Below are positions 1 to 9,064 of a DNA stretch of 64,000 nucleotides, in pieces. Location of the stretch: contig NZ_CP072308.1 in NCBI RefSeq assembly GCF_017726655.1, positions 372,001 through 436,000 on the forward strand, given 5' to 3'. The DNA is from Agrobacterium tumefaciens (lineage in GTDB: Bacteria > Pseudomonadota > Alphaproteobacteria > Rhizobiales > Rhizobiaceae). The notes under the pieces were generated by a model. The model saw nothing but the letters and a program-made list of their open reading frames with translations. It did not search any database and was not told the origin of the DNA. Positions within the stretch are counted from its first letter, which is position 1. Each line of letters opens with the position of its first letter. Both the position numbers and the translations under genes were made by a program.

Positions 1-278
1 TGCAGCACCTCCTCAAGATCGTCTACATCAAGTCGCTCTGCCGCATTGCCAATGTCGAGAAACTGGATGCCGGTCCGAAGGGCGTCGTGGTGCAGTTCCG
101 CAACAAGGAATTCCCGAACCCGGCAGCGCTGGTGGGGTATATCGGTAAGCAGGGATCGATGGCGAAGATCCGTCCCGATCACAGCCTGTTCCTCAACCGC
201 GACCTGCCGACGCCGGAAAAGCGGCTGACGGGAGCGGCGATGATCATGACGCAACTGGCGGAGCTGGCTCGGTCCTGA
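1..278 (+). CDS. mfd: Transcription-repair coupling factor Mfd, C-terminal end (partial)
   Basis: Only the last 91 codons are in the window; the reading frame is open from base 3 and ends with TGA at 276-278. The visible part matches the C-terminal TRCF domain of Mfd: it runs through 'LLKIVYIKSLCRIANVEKL' and ends in a KIRPDHSLFLNRDLPTPEKR stretch. Mfd is a cytoplasmic DNA translocase that removes RNA polymerase stalled at DNA damage and recruits UvrA. The helicase motifs and the RNA polymerase-binding module lie upstream of the window, so the call rests on this tail alone. Confidence 0.85.
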   Translation, partial: QHLLKIVYIKSLCRIANVEKLDAGPKGVVVQFRNKEFPNPAALVGYIGKQGSMAKIRPDHSLFLNRDLPTPEKRLTGAAMIMTQLAELARS

Positions 279-398
279 CGCGGCGTTGGTGGGTGTGGCC
301 ACTCACAGATGCCCCCCACGCGGCTCAGCGAAAATTACCCCGATGTAACGAAACGGACATGTATCGGTAGTCTTCGCGGGCGTAATCTTTTCCTCATA

Positions 399-434
399 CC
401 CGGTGCGGCGGATCAGTGATTGCCGCCGGGTTTT
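399..434 (+). terminator. Bulged GC-rich hairpin followed by TTTT
   Basis: A CCCGG-TG-CGGC arm (from 399) can pair with GCCGCCGGG (422-430) across a 12-base loop and is followed by TTTT. It may terminate mfd transcription. It lies only a few bases before the ribosome binding site of the next gene, so it would sit in that gene's leader if the promoter is upstream. Confidence 0.4.
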
Positions 435-448
435 GAAGGAGCAGGACG

Positions 449-793
449 ATGTGGACCAATATGAACAGGTTTGCCACCGCTGGTCTGGTTGCTTTGACAA
501 TTGCGGGCACCACAATTGCCACCACCAGCCAGGCGGAAGCGCGCAATAATTTCGGCCGCGGCCTTGCCGCAGGCATTGCCGGCACGATCATTGGCGGAGC
601 GCTGATTGCGGGGGCAAGACATCCGGGCTACGCTTACGGCCCGGCCTATTATGCGCCTGCATACGGTCCGCCTGTTTACGCTTCTCCGGCCTATGGCCCG
701 CCTGTCGTTTACCAGCCGGTCTATCCCCGCTGCCATGTGGCCTGGAGGCAGAATGCCTGGGGCGACATGTATCGGGTCAGGGTTTGTGATTGA
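449..793 (+). CDS. Small exported Gly/Tyr/Pro-rich protein, function unknown
   Basis: This 114-residue protein begins with a Sec-type signal peptide: a short basic start, a hydrophobic stretch around residues 8-25, then TTSQAEA. A Gly/Ala-rich hydrophobic segment (about 37-52, 'GLAAGIAGTIIGGALI') follows, then a low-complexity run rich in Tyr, Pro, Ala and Gly (about 55-95) with repeated 'YGPP/YGPAY' units. The C-terminus carries two Cys in 'RCHVAWRQNAWGDMYRVRVCD'. AGGAG lies 7 bases before the ATG. Small exported proteins of this make-up are common in rhizobia and lack a known function; a cell-envelope location is inferred. Confidence 0.7.
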   Translation: MWTNMNRFATAGLVALTIAGTTIATTSQAEARNNFGRGLAAGIAGTIIGGALIAGARHPGYAYGPAYYAPAYGPPVYASPAYGPPVVYQPVYPRCHVAWRQNAWGDMYRVRVCD

Positions 794-804
794 TCGACAG
801 GCAG

Positions 805-835
805 ACCGGCGGCGTGCAGAGCGTCGCCGGTTTTT
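805..835 (+). terminator. Intrinsic terminator after the Gly/Tyr-rich gene
   Basis: ACCGGCG (805-811) and CGCCGGT (825-831) form a stem with a 13-base loop and a run of five T at 831-835, 12 bases after the stop codon of the preceding gene. It also separates that gene from the convergent permease gene. Confidence 0.65.
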
Positions 836-846
836 GCATGTTTCAG

Positions 847-1779
847 CTAGCGGCTGTCTTCCGGCGTGATGCCGACGGCCACGTTCTGGTCGGTCGCGGC
901 GATCGAGGCGGGCAGCGGTACTTTTCTCTGCTTTTCACGGATCAGCGTCAACAGGCCGGAGCCGACGATGAGGGCGATGCCGATCAGCATCCATCCGTCG
1001 ATACGATCACCGAAAATCAGATAACCGAAAAGGATGGCCCAGAGCATCTGGCTATATTGCGTCGGGCCGATGATGGCGGCGGGCGCATATTGGGCGGCAT
1101 ACATGACCAGGACGTTGCCGAGCGCGCCGAGCAGGCCATATCCCGCCAGCAGCAGCCATTGTTCGCCACCCGGCATGATGAATGTCGGCACCATGGCGAT
1201 GCCGCTGATGGTGAGACAGCCGAGCACGCCCGCCCCATAAAGCGAGACGTTCTTTTCCGATGGGCCCATGGCGCGGAAGATGACGATGCTGAGCGCGCCG
1301 CTGAAGCCGCCGATGATGGCACCGAGATGACCGATGCCAAGTTCACGGAAGCCCGGCCGCAGGATGACGAGCACGCCAAGGAAGCCGATGATGACGGCCG
1401 ACCAGCGGCGGATACCCACCTGCTCCTTCAAAAACACCACCGACATGATGGTGACGAAAGATGGAAGCAGGAAGATCAGCGCGAAGGCTTCGGCCATGGA
1501 TAGATGGGTGAAAGCGGTGACGCTGCCGACCGCGCCCGTGCCGGCGGCGAAAAAACGGATGATCCACAAAGGCCGGTTGGTCGTCTTTACCACATCCAGC
1601 CAGCTGTCATTGCGCTTGCGGATGAAGGGTAGGGCGACGAGGCCGAACAGGGCTCCGAAGAAGGCAGATTCAATCGGCGAAATCTGGCCTTCAATGAGTT
1701 TAACGCTGGCATCGCTCCAGGCATAAGCAGCGAAGGCTGCAAAGGCGAGCAGAATGCCTTTCAGGGTCTGGTCGGACAC
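847..1779 (-). CDS. EamA/DMT-family inner-membrane transporter
   Basis: This 310-residue polytopic protein has about ten hydrophobic segments in two halves, as in the 10-TM drug/metabolite transporter superfamily (two EamA domains, about residues 7-140 and 150-285). It starts with GTG (MSDQTLKGILLAFAAFAAYAWSD). Members export amino acids, nucleosides or other metabolites; substrate cannot be read from the sequence. The tail after residue 285 is hydrophilic and probably cytoplasmic. It is convergent with the gene before it and lies 50 bases downstream of the DsbA-like gene on the same strand. A second, only distantly similar EamA protein lies at 5870-6790. Confidence 0.85.
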   Translation of the reverse strand: MSDQTLKGILLAFAAFAAYAWSDASVKLIEGQISPIESAFFGALFGLVALPFIRKRNDSWLDVVKTTNRPLWIIRFFAAGTGAVGSVTAFTHLSMAEAFALIFLLPSFVTIMSVVFLKEQVGIRRWSAVIIGFLGVLVILRPGFRELGIGHLGAIIGGFSGALSIVIFRAMGPSEKNVSLYGAGVLGCLTISGIAMVPTFIMPGGEQWLLLAGYGLLGALGNVLVMYAAQYAPAAIIGPTQYSQMLWAILFGYLIFGDRIDGWMLIGIALIVGSGLLTLIREKQRKVPLPASIAATDQNVAVGITPEDSR

Positions 1780-1829
1780 GGAAACACCGGCAAAAATCGA
1801 GTTGTTGAAAACCGCCGGTGATTTGACCG

Positions 1830-2498
1830 TCAGTTCATCGATCTATGCTCGTCCGCCTTGATTTTTGCAATATCCCGCAATGCAGCAATCAGGACATCGG
1901 GTGTTTGTGCACCGCTTATGGCATATTTCTGGTCGATGATGAAAAAGGGCACGCCGGCGACGCCCATCTGCTGGGCAGCATCGATTTCAGCGATGACCGT
2001 ATCCTTGTCCGCATCTGAAGCCAGCAGCCGCTCGATGACTTTCGCATCCATGCCAGCCTTTGCGGCAATGTCTGTCAGCACGGTGTGATCGCCGATATTA
2101 CGGCCCTCTTCGAAATTGGCCTTGAACAGGCCGGTCACGACGCGTTCCTGAACGTCGCGGCCTTCGGAATGGGCCCAGAGCGACAGGCGGTGGGCATCGA
2201 GCGTGTTCGGGCCGATCTTGATCGCGTCGAAATCGTAGTTGATGCCGACTTCCTTGCCCAGCTGGACCAGCGTCGCATGGGCCTGTTCCAGACGTTCCTT
2301 GCCGAGCTTTTCCTCGAGTGCGGCTTTCTGGTCGACGCCTTCTGGCGGATAATCGGGGTTGAGGCGATAGGGACGCCAGTTCACATCGACGCTGATTTCG
2401 TCCTGCACCTCGGCAATGGCAAGATCGAGCCGAGCTTTGCCGAGATAACACCATGGGCAGACCATGTCCGATACGACGTCGACAACGATGCGTTCCAT
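1830..2498 (-). CDS. DsbA-family oxidoreductase, FrnE-like
   Basis: The 222-residue product has a thioredoxin-fold DSBA domain over nearly its full length, with the redox motif CPWC at residues 14-17 ('SDMVCPWCYLG'). There is no signal peptide, so the protein should be cytoplasmic, as in FrnE and polyketide-associated DsbA homologues, not periplasmic like classical DsbA. The cis-Pro region is visible in 'GVAGVPFFIIDQKYAISGAQ' (about 180-199). FrnE proteins in other bacteria act as disulfide oxidoreductases or isomerases under oxidative stress. AAGGAA precedes the ATG. The gene lies 39 bases downstream of the solute-binding protein gene, which reads the same way. Confidence 0.88.
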   Translation of the reverse strand: MERIVVDVVSDMVCPWCYLGKARLDLAIAEVQDEISVDVNWRPYRLNPDYPPEGVDQKAALEEKLGKERLEQAHATLVQLGKEVGINYDFDAIKIGPNTLDAHRLSLWAHSEGRDVQERVVTGLFKANFEEGRNIGDHTVLTDIAAKAGMDAKVIERLLASDADKDTVIAEIDAAQQMGVAGVPFFIIDQKYAISGAQTPDVLIAALRDIAKIKADEHRSMN

Positions 2499-2537
2499 GG
2501 CTGATATTCCTTATATGATCGACATGATGGCGGCAGG

Positions 2538-4385
2538 TTATTGCGCCCGCGCATCCCACCAGGTCTGTTTCTGATTGCCCTGTATGGGTGTCATATCCGG
2601 GCGGTCGATATATTTCCAGCGCGCGACCCATTGGGCGCCTATATAATAGAGCGGAATGATATAATGTCCCGCCACCAGCAGGCGGTCATAGGCGCGCACG
2701 GCTGCCTGGAAATCTTCCGTCGAACGGGCCTGCAACAACGCCTCTATCATCCGGTCTATATCGGGATTTGCAACACCTGCATAATTGAAGCTGCCCTGCG
2801 CATCGCGCGACAGCGAGTCCCAACGGTTCAGCTGCTCCATCCCGGGCGAAAGCGATGAGGGCAGGGAGCGGATGATCATGTCGTAGTCGAAGCTGTTCGA
2901 GCGGGCCTGGTATTGCCCGTCATCGACCGAGCGGATGCCCATGGCGACGCCGATCAGGTTCAGCGAGCGCTGATAGGCAAGCGCGATGCGTTCCTGCGCC
3001 GGATTCTGCGTCATGATTTCGAAGGCGAGCTGGCGGCCATTGGCATCGGACATCCTGCCGTTCTTGATGCTGTAGCCCGCCTCTTTCAGCTTGTCGACGG
3101 CCATTTTCAGAACCTTGCGGTCGGCGCCCGTGCCGTCCGTGGTCGGCAGGGCGTAGGTGCCGGCCAGCAGTTCCGGCGGCATGGATTTTGCGGCATCGCC
3201 CAGCAACGCCAGTTCGCGCGCGTCGGCGGCGTTGCCATAGGCGCCGAGCGGCGAGTTCTGCCAGTAGCTCTGCGTTCGCTTGAAGGAGCCGCCGAGGATG
3301 TTTCTGTTCATCCACTCGAAATCGAAGGCATAGGTCAGGCCTTCGCGCACCTTCTCGTCGGCAAAGACGGCGCGGCGGGTGTTGAAGACGAGGCCGAACA
3401 TGCCGGTCGGCAGGCGTGGCTGGAACACGTCCTTGACGATATCGCCGCGATGGACGGCCGGAAAATTATAGGCCTGTCCCCAATGGGAGGTATCGGAGGT
3501 GCCGTTGATCGCATCGCCTTCGGGGTAGATGTCGATCTCACCTTTCTTGAAGGCCTCGAACATGGTCGTGACCTGGAGGAAATAGGTGATGCTGATCTCG
3601 TCGTAATTGTCGAAGCCGACTTTGCCGGGAATATCCTTGCCCCAGTAATCGGGGTTTCTCTCCCAGATGATTCGCTCGCCCGGGCGCAGCGTCTTGATTC
3701 GGTAGGGGCCGGAGCCGATAACCTCGCCGAGGCCCGCCTGTTCGAATTTTTCAGGATCCGTCGCATGTTTAGGCAGGATCGGTGTCGAGGAGGCGAGAAT
3801 GAGCGGGGTTTCGCGATTCGCCTTGTCGTTGAAGGTGAAGCGCACGCTGCGATCGCCGGTCTTCTCCATCTTGGCTACGCCGGCAAGACGGGTGTTGAAG
3901 GGCGGCCGGCCCTTCTCCTTGAGGAGGTTGAAGCTGAAGATCACATCGTCAGGCGTGACGGGCTCGCCATCCGACCATTTTGCCTTGGGGTTGATGTTGA
4001 ACTGGACAAAGCTTCGCTCCTCGTCCCACTCCACGGTTTCGGCCAGCAGGCCATAGAGGCTGAAGGGCTCGTCGCTGGAGCGCAGCATCAGTGGCTCGTA
4101 AAGCAGATTGCCGAATTCCGGATCCCAGACGCCGCGCGCCGTGGTGCGCATTCCCTTGAGAACGAAGGGGTTCAGGCTGTCGAACGTGCCGACCACGCCA
4201 TAGGAAATACGCCCGCCTTTTTTCACGTCCGGATTGACATAGGGCAAGTGCCGGAAATCGGCAGGAAGGGCAGGTGTGCCATGCATGGAGATGCCGTGCA
4301 GCGGCTGTGCCTGCGCGGCGCCGCCTGGAAGCAGGGATGATCCCAAAAGGAACAATGCGGGGATGAGGGCCGCAAGGTTGCGCAT
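2538..4385 (-). CDS. ABC transporter solute-binding protein, family 5 (oligopeptide/microcin C-type)
   Basis: The protein has 615 residues when started at MRNLAALIPALF, which has AGACAGGA just upstream and gives a clean signal peptide (cleavage near AAQA/QPL, about residue 25). Another 70 codons are open upstream but encode no plausible N-terminus. The body matches SBP_bac_5 proteins, especially the YejA-like group ('PYVNPDVKKGGRISYGVVGTFDSLNPFVLKG', 'YNFPAVHRGDIVKDVFQ', 'GMFGLVFNTRRAVFADEKVREGLTYAFDFEWMN'). It should bind peptides or a peptide-like compound in the periplasm. No permease or ATPase genes are adjacent, so it must work with a transporter encoded elsewhere. Confidence 0.85.
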   Translation of the reverse strand: MRNLAALIPALFLLGSSLLPGGAAQAQPLHGISMHGTPALPADFRHLPYVNPDVKKGGRISYGVVGTFDSLNPFVLKGMRTTARGVWDPEFGNLLYEPLMLRSSDEPFSLYGLLAETVEWDEERSFVQFNINPKAKWSDGEPVTPDDVIFSFNLLKEKGRPPFNTRLAGVAKMEKTGDRSVRFTFNDKANRETPLILASSTPILPKHATDPEKFEQAGLGEVIGSGPYRIKTLRPGERIIWERNPDYWGKDIPGKVGFDNYDEISITYFLQVTTMFEAFKKGEIDIYPEGDAINGTSDTSHWGQAYNFPAVHRGDIVKDVFQPRLPTGMFGLVFNTRRAVFADEKVREGLTYAFDFEWMNRNILGGSFKRTQSYWQNSPLGAYGNAADARELALLGDAAKSMPPELLAGTYALPTTDGTGADRKVLKMAVDKLKEAGYSIKNGRMSDANGRQLAFEIMTQNPAQERIALAYQRSLNLIGVAMGIRSVDDGQYQARSNSFDYDMIIRSLPSSLSPGMEQLNRWDSLSRDAQGSFNYAGVANPDIDRMIEALLQARSTEDFQAAVRAYDRLLVAGHYIIPLYYIGAQWVARWKYIDRPDMTPIQGNQKQTWWDARAQ

Positions 4386-4688
4386 GTTATTATCCTGTCT
4401 AACTGTCCGTCCGATGATCGTCACGATGGTTATCGTCATGATTCTGGCAGATATGTAGCACAGGGACATTGCACGACCCATGCGGGAGCGGGAAATCTTG
4501 GCTCCGCTCAAGAAAAAGTTAAAGAAGTGCTGGATATCGCCGCGATCGGCATGTAACAGGGTGGCCGGAAGAGACGGGTCACGCATTTGCCTCATTTAAA
4601 CGACAGTTGAACGGGCAGAAGGATACCGCCATCGGCGAACAGGACTTTGCGGTTCTGTTCTGGCAGACATTCAGGAGACGGAACTCTT

Positions 4689-5348
4689 ATGATGCACAAG
4701 GCAAACACATTCACCCGGACGGCTCTGTCCGCTCTGGTCCTTTCTCTCGGCGCAGTTTCCGCTCCGGCCATCTCGCAGGCGCAGGATGCTGCCCCGGCTG
4801 CCCAGGGCGGCGCTGGCGCTCCTCCGCTCGGCTGGTTCAAGACCTGCTCCAAGCAGGAAGACAACGATGTCTGCGTCGTGCAGAACGTGGTTCTCGCCCA
4901 GAATGGCCAGATGATTACGGCAGTCGGCCTGATCACCGTTGAAGGCAAGGTCAACCGCAAGCTGTTGCAGGTTTCCGTTCCGACCGCGCGTCTCATTCCT
5001 CCTGGTGTGATGATGCAGATCGACGGCGGCAAGGGCCAGAAGCTCGACTACGCCGTTTGCCTTCCCGACAAGTGCACGGCCGAAGTTCCGCTGACGGATG
5101 CCATGATCGCGTCGCTCAAGAAGGGTAGCGAGGTGGTCTTCACCTCCATCAACTTCCGCCGCGCGCCGAACCCCATCAAGATCGCGCTTTCCGGCTTCAC
5201 TGGCGCCTATGACGGCCCGGCGATCACGCAGTCGCAGTTGGCCGAAAGCCAGCGCAGCCTGCAGGAAGGCATGCAGAAGAAGGCGGAAGAGGCTCGCAAG
5301 AAGCTGGAAGCCGCTCAGGACGCTGCCAAGGGCGCGCCGAAGCCCTGA
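4689..5348 (+). CDS. Invasion-associated locus B (IalB) family exported protein
   Basis: This 219-residue protein starts at tandem ATGs at 4689/4692 behind AGGAG at 4672-4677. A signal peptide spans about residues 1-32 (cleavage near ISQAQ). The mature part matches the IalB family: 'GWFKTCSKQEDNDVCVVQN' near the N-terminus, a central beta-rich region and a second Cys pair in 'YAVCLPDKCTAEVPL', which suggests two disulfides in the periplasm. The C-terminus is a Lys/Ala/Glu-rich helix ('SLQEGMQKKAEEARKKLEAAQD'). The family is named from Bartonella erythrocyte invasion but is common in free-living rhizobia, where its role is unclear. Confidence 0.82.
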   Translation: MMHKANTFTRTALSALVLSLGAVSAPAISQAQDAAPAAQGGAGAPPLGWFKTCSKQEDNDVCVVQNVVLAQNGQMITAVGLITVEGKVNRKLLQVSVPTARLIPPGVMMQIDGGKGQKLDYAVCLPDKCTAEVPLTDAMIASLKKGSEVVFTSINFRRAPNPIKIALSGFTGAYDGPAITQSQLAESQRSLQEGMQKKAEEARKKLEAAQDAAKGAPKP

Positions 5349-5378
5349 TTTCCAGCGCAAGCTTCAGAAAAAACAGAA

Positions 5379-5407
5379 AACCGGTCTGGCGACAGACCGG
5401 TTTTTTT
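5379..5407 (+). terminator. Strong intrinsic terminator after the IalB gene
   Basis: AACCGGTCTG (5379-5388), loop GCGA, CAGACCGGTT (5393-5402), with seven T at 5401-5407. It is a perfect 10-bp stem placed between convergent genes, 30 bases after the upstream stop codon. Confidence 0.9.
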
Positions 5408-5452
5408 ATGCGCGTTCGACATCCCCGGGAGGAGGGGAATGCTTGGCGGGCG

Positions 5453-5782
5453 TCAGTGCGCAGTGGACATTTTCGGACGCCATTCCCCGTTTGGCGCCTT
5501 GTCAAAGATGCGGCCGATATTGGGATTTCTCAGCGGCGTCTCGTTTTCGTCGTGGACGAGGTTCTGCTCGGAGACATAGGCGACGTATTCCGTCTCGTCG
5601 TTTTCGGCGAGGAGATGGTAGAAGGGCTGGTCGCGTTCCGGCCGAATTTCCGCAGGGATGGCATTCCACCATTCCTCGGTATTGGAATATTCCGGGTCCA
5701 CGTCGATTACCACACCGCGGAACGGAAACACCTTGTGGCGAACGATCTCGCCAAGCGTAAATTTTGCGTCTCGTTGTTTCAT
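5453..5782 (-). CDS. hspQ: Heat shock protein HspQ (YccV/hemimethylated-DNA-binding family)
   Basis: The 109-residue product starts at MKQRDAKFTLGEIVRHK; an upstream in-frame ATG lies inside the AAGGAAG ribosome binding site and is unlikely to be used. The sequence matches HspQ over its full length, including 'RHKVFPFRGVVIDVDPEYSNTEEWW', 'QPFYHLLAEN' and 'YVAYVSEQNLV'. In enterobacteria HspQ is a heat-induced small protein that modulates Lon and was first described as binding hemimethylated oriC DNA. A candidate heat-shock promoter lies just upstream (5808-5835). The gene follows an EamA transporter gene by 87 bases on the same strand. Confidence 0.9.
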   Translation of the reverse strand: MKQRDAKFTLGEIVRHKVFPFRGVVIDVDPEYSNTEEWWNAIPAEIRPERDQPFYHLLAENDETEYVAYVSEQNLVHDENETPLRNPNIGRIFDKAPNGEWRPKMSTAH

Positions 5783-5807
5783 GGCATGTACTTCCTTTCC
5801 CAATATT

Positions 5808-5835
5808 AGTTGGGTGTAGATTAGGAAATATCAAG
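5808..5835 (-). promoter_or_regulatory. Candidate RpoH (heat-shock) promoter of hspQ
   Basis: On the minus strand CTTGAT (5835-5830) is followed, 17 bases after CTTG, by CCCAACT (5814-5808). This resembles the alphaproteobacterial RpoH pattern CTTG-N16-18-C(C/T)TATNT with two mismatches in the -10 part. It ends 26 bases before the hspQ start codon, a good promoter position. Assignment is by motif and by the heat-shock nature of the gene. Confidence 0.45.
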
Positions 5836-5869
5836 GGCTAGCGGTCGTGGTGGCGGCCTGCCGAAAGGC

Positions 5870-6790
5870 TCAGCGCTTTCTGCCAATCGGCGCGGTGGCC
5901 AGAATGACGCCGCCCGTGACCAGCACGATGCCGATGGCGTGGTAGCTCTCGAAAGTCTCGCCGAGGAACAGCGTCGCCATGACGATTGATACTGGCGGCA
6001 TCATGTAAAGGGTAATGCCTGCCGTCGCCGGGCCGAAAACGCGTACCGTATGGGTGAAGCAATAAAAGGCGAGAAGCGAGGCGAAGAGAATGATGCCGCC
6101 GATTTTCGCCCAGGCCAGGCCTGTCGCGGGCAACATGCCGCCCTGCGCCAGTTCCAGTGCGGCCGGCGGCAGAAGCACCAGCGCGCCGGAAAAGGCGATC
6201 AGCCCAAAAAGGCTGAAGGAGGCCATCTGCCGGGCCGCCGGATCGCGCAGAAGCAGCGAATAGGTCGCGAAGGCGATGGCGGCGGTCAGGATTGCGAAAT
6301 CGCCGATGTTGAAATTCATGTGACGCAGCGCGGAGAGGTCGCCCTTAAGCACGATGGCGGCAACGCCGGTAAATGCGATCACCATGCCGGCCACTTCCAG
6401 CCTCCTGATGACCCGGCCCTGAAAGATGCGCTGGAACAGGATGATGAACAGCGACGACGTGGTGTAGATCAGCGTGCCGTTGGCGGCCGTCGTCATGGTG
6501 AGGCCCCAATAGACCACGCCCCCGCAGACGCCCATGCCGAGCATACCCAGAATGAGCCAGAGCAGCGTCTTGCGCCGGACGAAGGCAAGGCAATTGCGCC
6601 AGTCGGCTACCATGAAAGGTGCGATGATGAGGGTCGAGCCGATCCAGCGGATGAAGGCGGCGATGAAAGGCGAGACTTCGCCGACGACGCCACGGCCGAA
6701 AATGACGTTGCTGGAGAAAAAGAACGGCACAGCAAGAAAGATGAGCCAGTCCGTGAAGCGTGCGGGCTGAGAGACTGGTTTCGTTGGCAT
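5870..6790 (-). CDS. EamA/DMT-family inner-membrane transporter
   Basis: This 306-residue protein has about ten transmembrane segments arranged as two EamA repeats (about residues 14-145 and 160-295). The first repeat ends around 'FTGVAAIVLKG' and the second contains 'GPATAGITLYMMPPVSIVMATLFLGE', a typical second-EamA signature. The C-terminus ends in basic residues (IGRKR) and is probably cytoplasmic. It is likely a metabolite or amino-acid exporter, with substrate unknown. The gene reads toward hspQ on the same strand and could be co-transcribed with it, although hspQ appears to have its own promoter. Confidence 0.85.
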   Translation of the reverse strand: MPTKPVSQPARFTDWLIFLAVPFFFSSNVIFGRGVVGEVSPFIAAFIRWIGSTLIIAPFMVADWRNCLAFVRRKTLLWLILGMLGMGVCGGVVYWGLTMTTAANGTLIYTTSSLFIILFQRIFQGRVIRRLEVAGMVIAFTGVAAIVLKGDLSALRHMNFNIGDFAILTAAIAFATYSLLLRDPAARQMASFSLFGLIAFSGALVLLPPAALELAQGGMLPATGLAWAKIGGIILFASLLAFYCFTHTVRVFGPATAGITLYMMPPVSIVMATLFLGETFESYHAIGIVLVTGGVILATAPIGRKR

Positions 6791-6812
6791 GGGCTTGCGT
6801 CACATCAGGTAG

Positions 6813-6846
6813 AAAAAAAACGGCGGCTTTCCGGGGAAAACCGCCG
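6813..6846 (-). terminator. Intrinsic terminator of the glnBA operon
   Basis: On the minus strand CGGCGG (6846-6841) plus TTTT and a short CCCC loop pairs with AAAGCCGCCG, followed by eight T (complement of A at 6813-6820). It lies 41 bases beyond the glnA stop codon. Confidence 0.85.
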
Positions 6847-6886
6847 CGATGAGTGGAGCGCCCCGGTGGAGCGCTCGCAGGACCGA

Positions 6887-8296
6887 TCAGGCCGAGTAGT
6901 ACATGTCGAATTCGACCGGGTGAGGGGTCATTTCGAAACGCATGACTTCCTGCATCTTCAGCTCGATGAAGCTGTCGATCTGGTCGTCGTCGAACACGCC
7001 GCCGGCGGTCAGGAACTTGCGGTCCTTGTCGAGGCTTTCCAGCGCTTCACGCAGCGAACCGCAGACGGTTGGGATCTTCTTCAGTTCCTTGGCGGGAAGG
7101 TCGTAAAGGTCCTTGTCCATCGGCTTGCCGGGGTGGATCTTGTTCTTGATGCCGTCGAGGCCGGCCATCAGCATGGCCGCAAAACCGAGATAGGGGTTCT
7201 GGGTCGGGTCCGGGAAGCGGACTTCGACGCGCTTGGCCTTCGGATTGGAGCCGAAGGGGATACGGCAGGAGGCGGAACGGTTGCGCGCGGAGTAAGCGAG
7301 CAGAACCGGCGCTTCATAACCCGGCACCAGACGCTTGTAGGAGTTGGTGGTGGGGTTGGTGAAGGCGTTGATCGCCTTGGCGTGCTTGATGATGCCACCG
7401 ATGTAATAGAGGCAGGTCTCGGAAAGACCGGCATATTCGTCGCCTGCGAAGGTCGGCTTGCCGCCCTTCCAGATGGACTGGTGAACGTGCATGCCCGAGC
7501 CGTTGTCGCCGAAGATCGGCTTCGGCATGAAGGTTGCCGTCTTGCCATAGGCATTGGCGACCTGGTGCACGACATACTTGTAGATCTGCATCTTGTCGGC
7601 GCTGGAGACGAGCGTATCGAACTTTACACCCAGCTCGTGCTGTGCAGCAGCCACTTCGTGGTGATGCTTTTCGACGACGACACCCATTTCGGCGAGAACC
7701 GTCAACATTTCGGAACGCATGTCCTGCAGGCTGTCGATCGGCGGAACCGGGAAGTAACCGCCCTTGACGCGCGGACGGTGACCCAGGTTGCCGGTCTCGT
7801 AGTCGGTGTCGTCGTTGGACGGCAGTTCGGACGAATCGAGCTTGAAGCCGGTATTGTAGGGGTCTGCCTTGTACTTCACGTCGTCGAAGACGAAGAATTC
7901 AGGCTCGGGGCCGACGAAAACCGTGTCGCCGATACCTGATGCCTTGAGGTAGGCTTCGGCCTTCTTGGCGGTGCCGCGCGGGTCGCGGTTGTAGGCTTCG
8001 CCCGAAACCGGGTCGAGAATGTCGCAAAGGATGACCAGGGTGGACTGGGCAAAGAACGGATCGACATGGGCCGTCGCCGGATCGGGCATCAGCACCATGT
8101 CGGACTCGTTGATGGCCTTCCAGCCGGCGATCGAGGAGCCGTCGAACATGACGCCATCGGCGAACATGTCTTCGTCCACACAGACAATGTCCATGGTGAC
8201 GTGCTGCAGCTTGCCCTTGGGGTCGGTAAAGCGCAGGTCCACGAACTTGATGTCGTTATCCTTGATCTGCTTCAAGATATCGTTTGCGGTCGTCAT
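6887..8296 (-). CDS. glnA: Glutamine synthetase type I
   Basis: The 469-residue product is a full-length GSI-type glutamine synthetase, which makes glutamine from glutamate, ammonia and ATP as a cytoplasmic dodecamer. The N-terminal beta-grasp domain (about 1-100) contains 'FDGSSIAGW'; the catalytic domain contains '[12 protein letters not shown]', 'KHHHEVA', '[13 protein letters not shown]' and '[10 protein letters not shown]'. Tyr398 in '[12 protein letters not shown]' is the conserved adenylylation site, so GlnE control is expected. It lies downstream of glnB with a 71-base gap. This glnB-glnA order is the standard rhizobial nitrogen-regulation operon. Confidence 0.97.
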   Translation of the reverse strand: MTTANDILKQIKDNDIKFVDLRFTDPKGKLQHVTMDIVCVDEDMFADGVMFDGSSIAGWKAINESDMVLMPDPATAHVDPFFAQSTLVILCDILDPVSGEAYNRDPRGTAKKAEAYLKASGIGDTVFVGPEPEFFVFDDVKYKADPYNTGFKLDSSELPSNDDTDYETGNLGHRPRVKGGYFPVPPIDSLQDMRSEMLTVLAEMGVVVEKHHHEVAAAQHELGVKFDTLVSSADKMQIYKYVVHQVANAYGKTATFMPKPIFGDNGSGMHVHQSIWKGGKPTFAGDEYAGLSETCLYYIGGIIKHAKAINAFTNPTTNSYKRLVPGYEAPVLLAYSARNRSASCRIPFGSNPKAKRVEVRFPDPTQNPYLGFAAMLMAGLDGIKNKIHPGKPMDKDLYDLPAKELKKIPTVCGSLREALESLDKDRKFLTAGGVFDDDQIDSFIELKMQEVMRFEMTPHPVEFDMYYSA

Positions 8297-8367
8297 TTAA
8301 ACATTTTCCTTGAGTGTGATGATGACGAGGTGAAAACCCAAGCCTCCCCGGCTCGGGACGTTTTTAA

Positions 8368-8841
<474 letters not shown>

Positions 8842-8879
8842 CTAGTTTTTGCGATTTTCCAGCCAATTTCTCGTCAGAC

Positions 8880-9010
8880 TTCTAAAAAATCATCTGCATT
8901 TCGACCGATTTGTATTATTTTAGTAATTTTGAATATTTATAATTTTATGATCGCTTAAATGTTGATTTGTTTATATTTTATGCAATTGACTATTATTTCC
9001 TCACTGGAAT
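8880..9010. other. AT-rich divergent intergenic stretch between glnB and the nnr gene
   Basis: About 130 bases consist of A/T runs with few G or C, in an otherwise GC-rich region. No open frame or stable hairpin was seen. It lies upstream of both the sigma-54 promoter of glnB and the start of the divergent gene, where enhancer sites, IHF-type bending or nucleoid-protein binding would be expected. Confidence 0.5.
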
Positions 9011-9064
9011 CTGCTCATTTTTGTATCGATTGCCTTTGCCGCGTTTTGCAGGGATGATCGGGGT

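Noticed and set aside
4386..4595. N-terminal extension of the solute-binding protein (70 codons)
   Set aside because: It precedes a clean signal peptide and ribosome binding site at 4385 and has no family support.
6050..7939. 629-codon open frame on the plus strand opposite glnA and the EamA gene
   Set aside because: It is the antisense shadow of high-GC coding sequence; the minus-strand products are clear family members.
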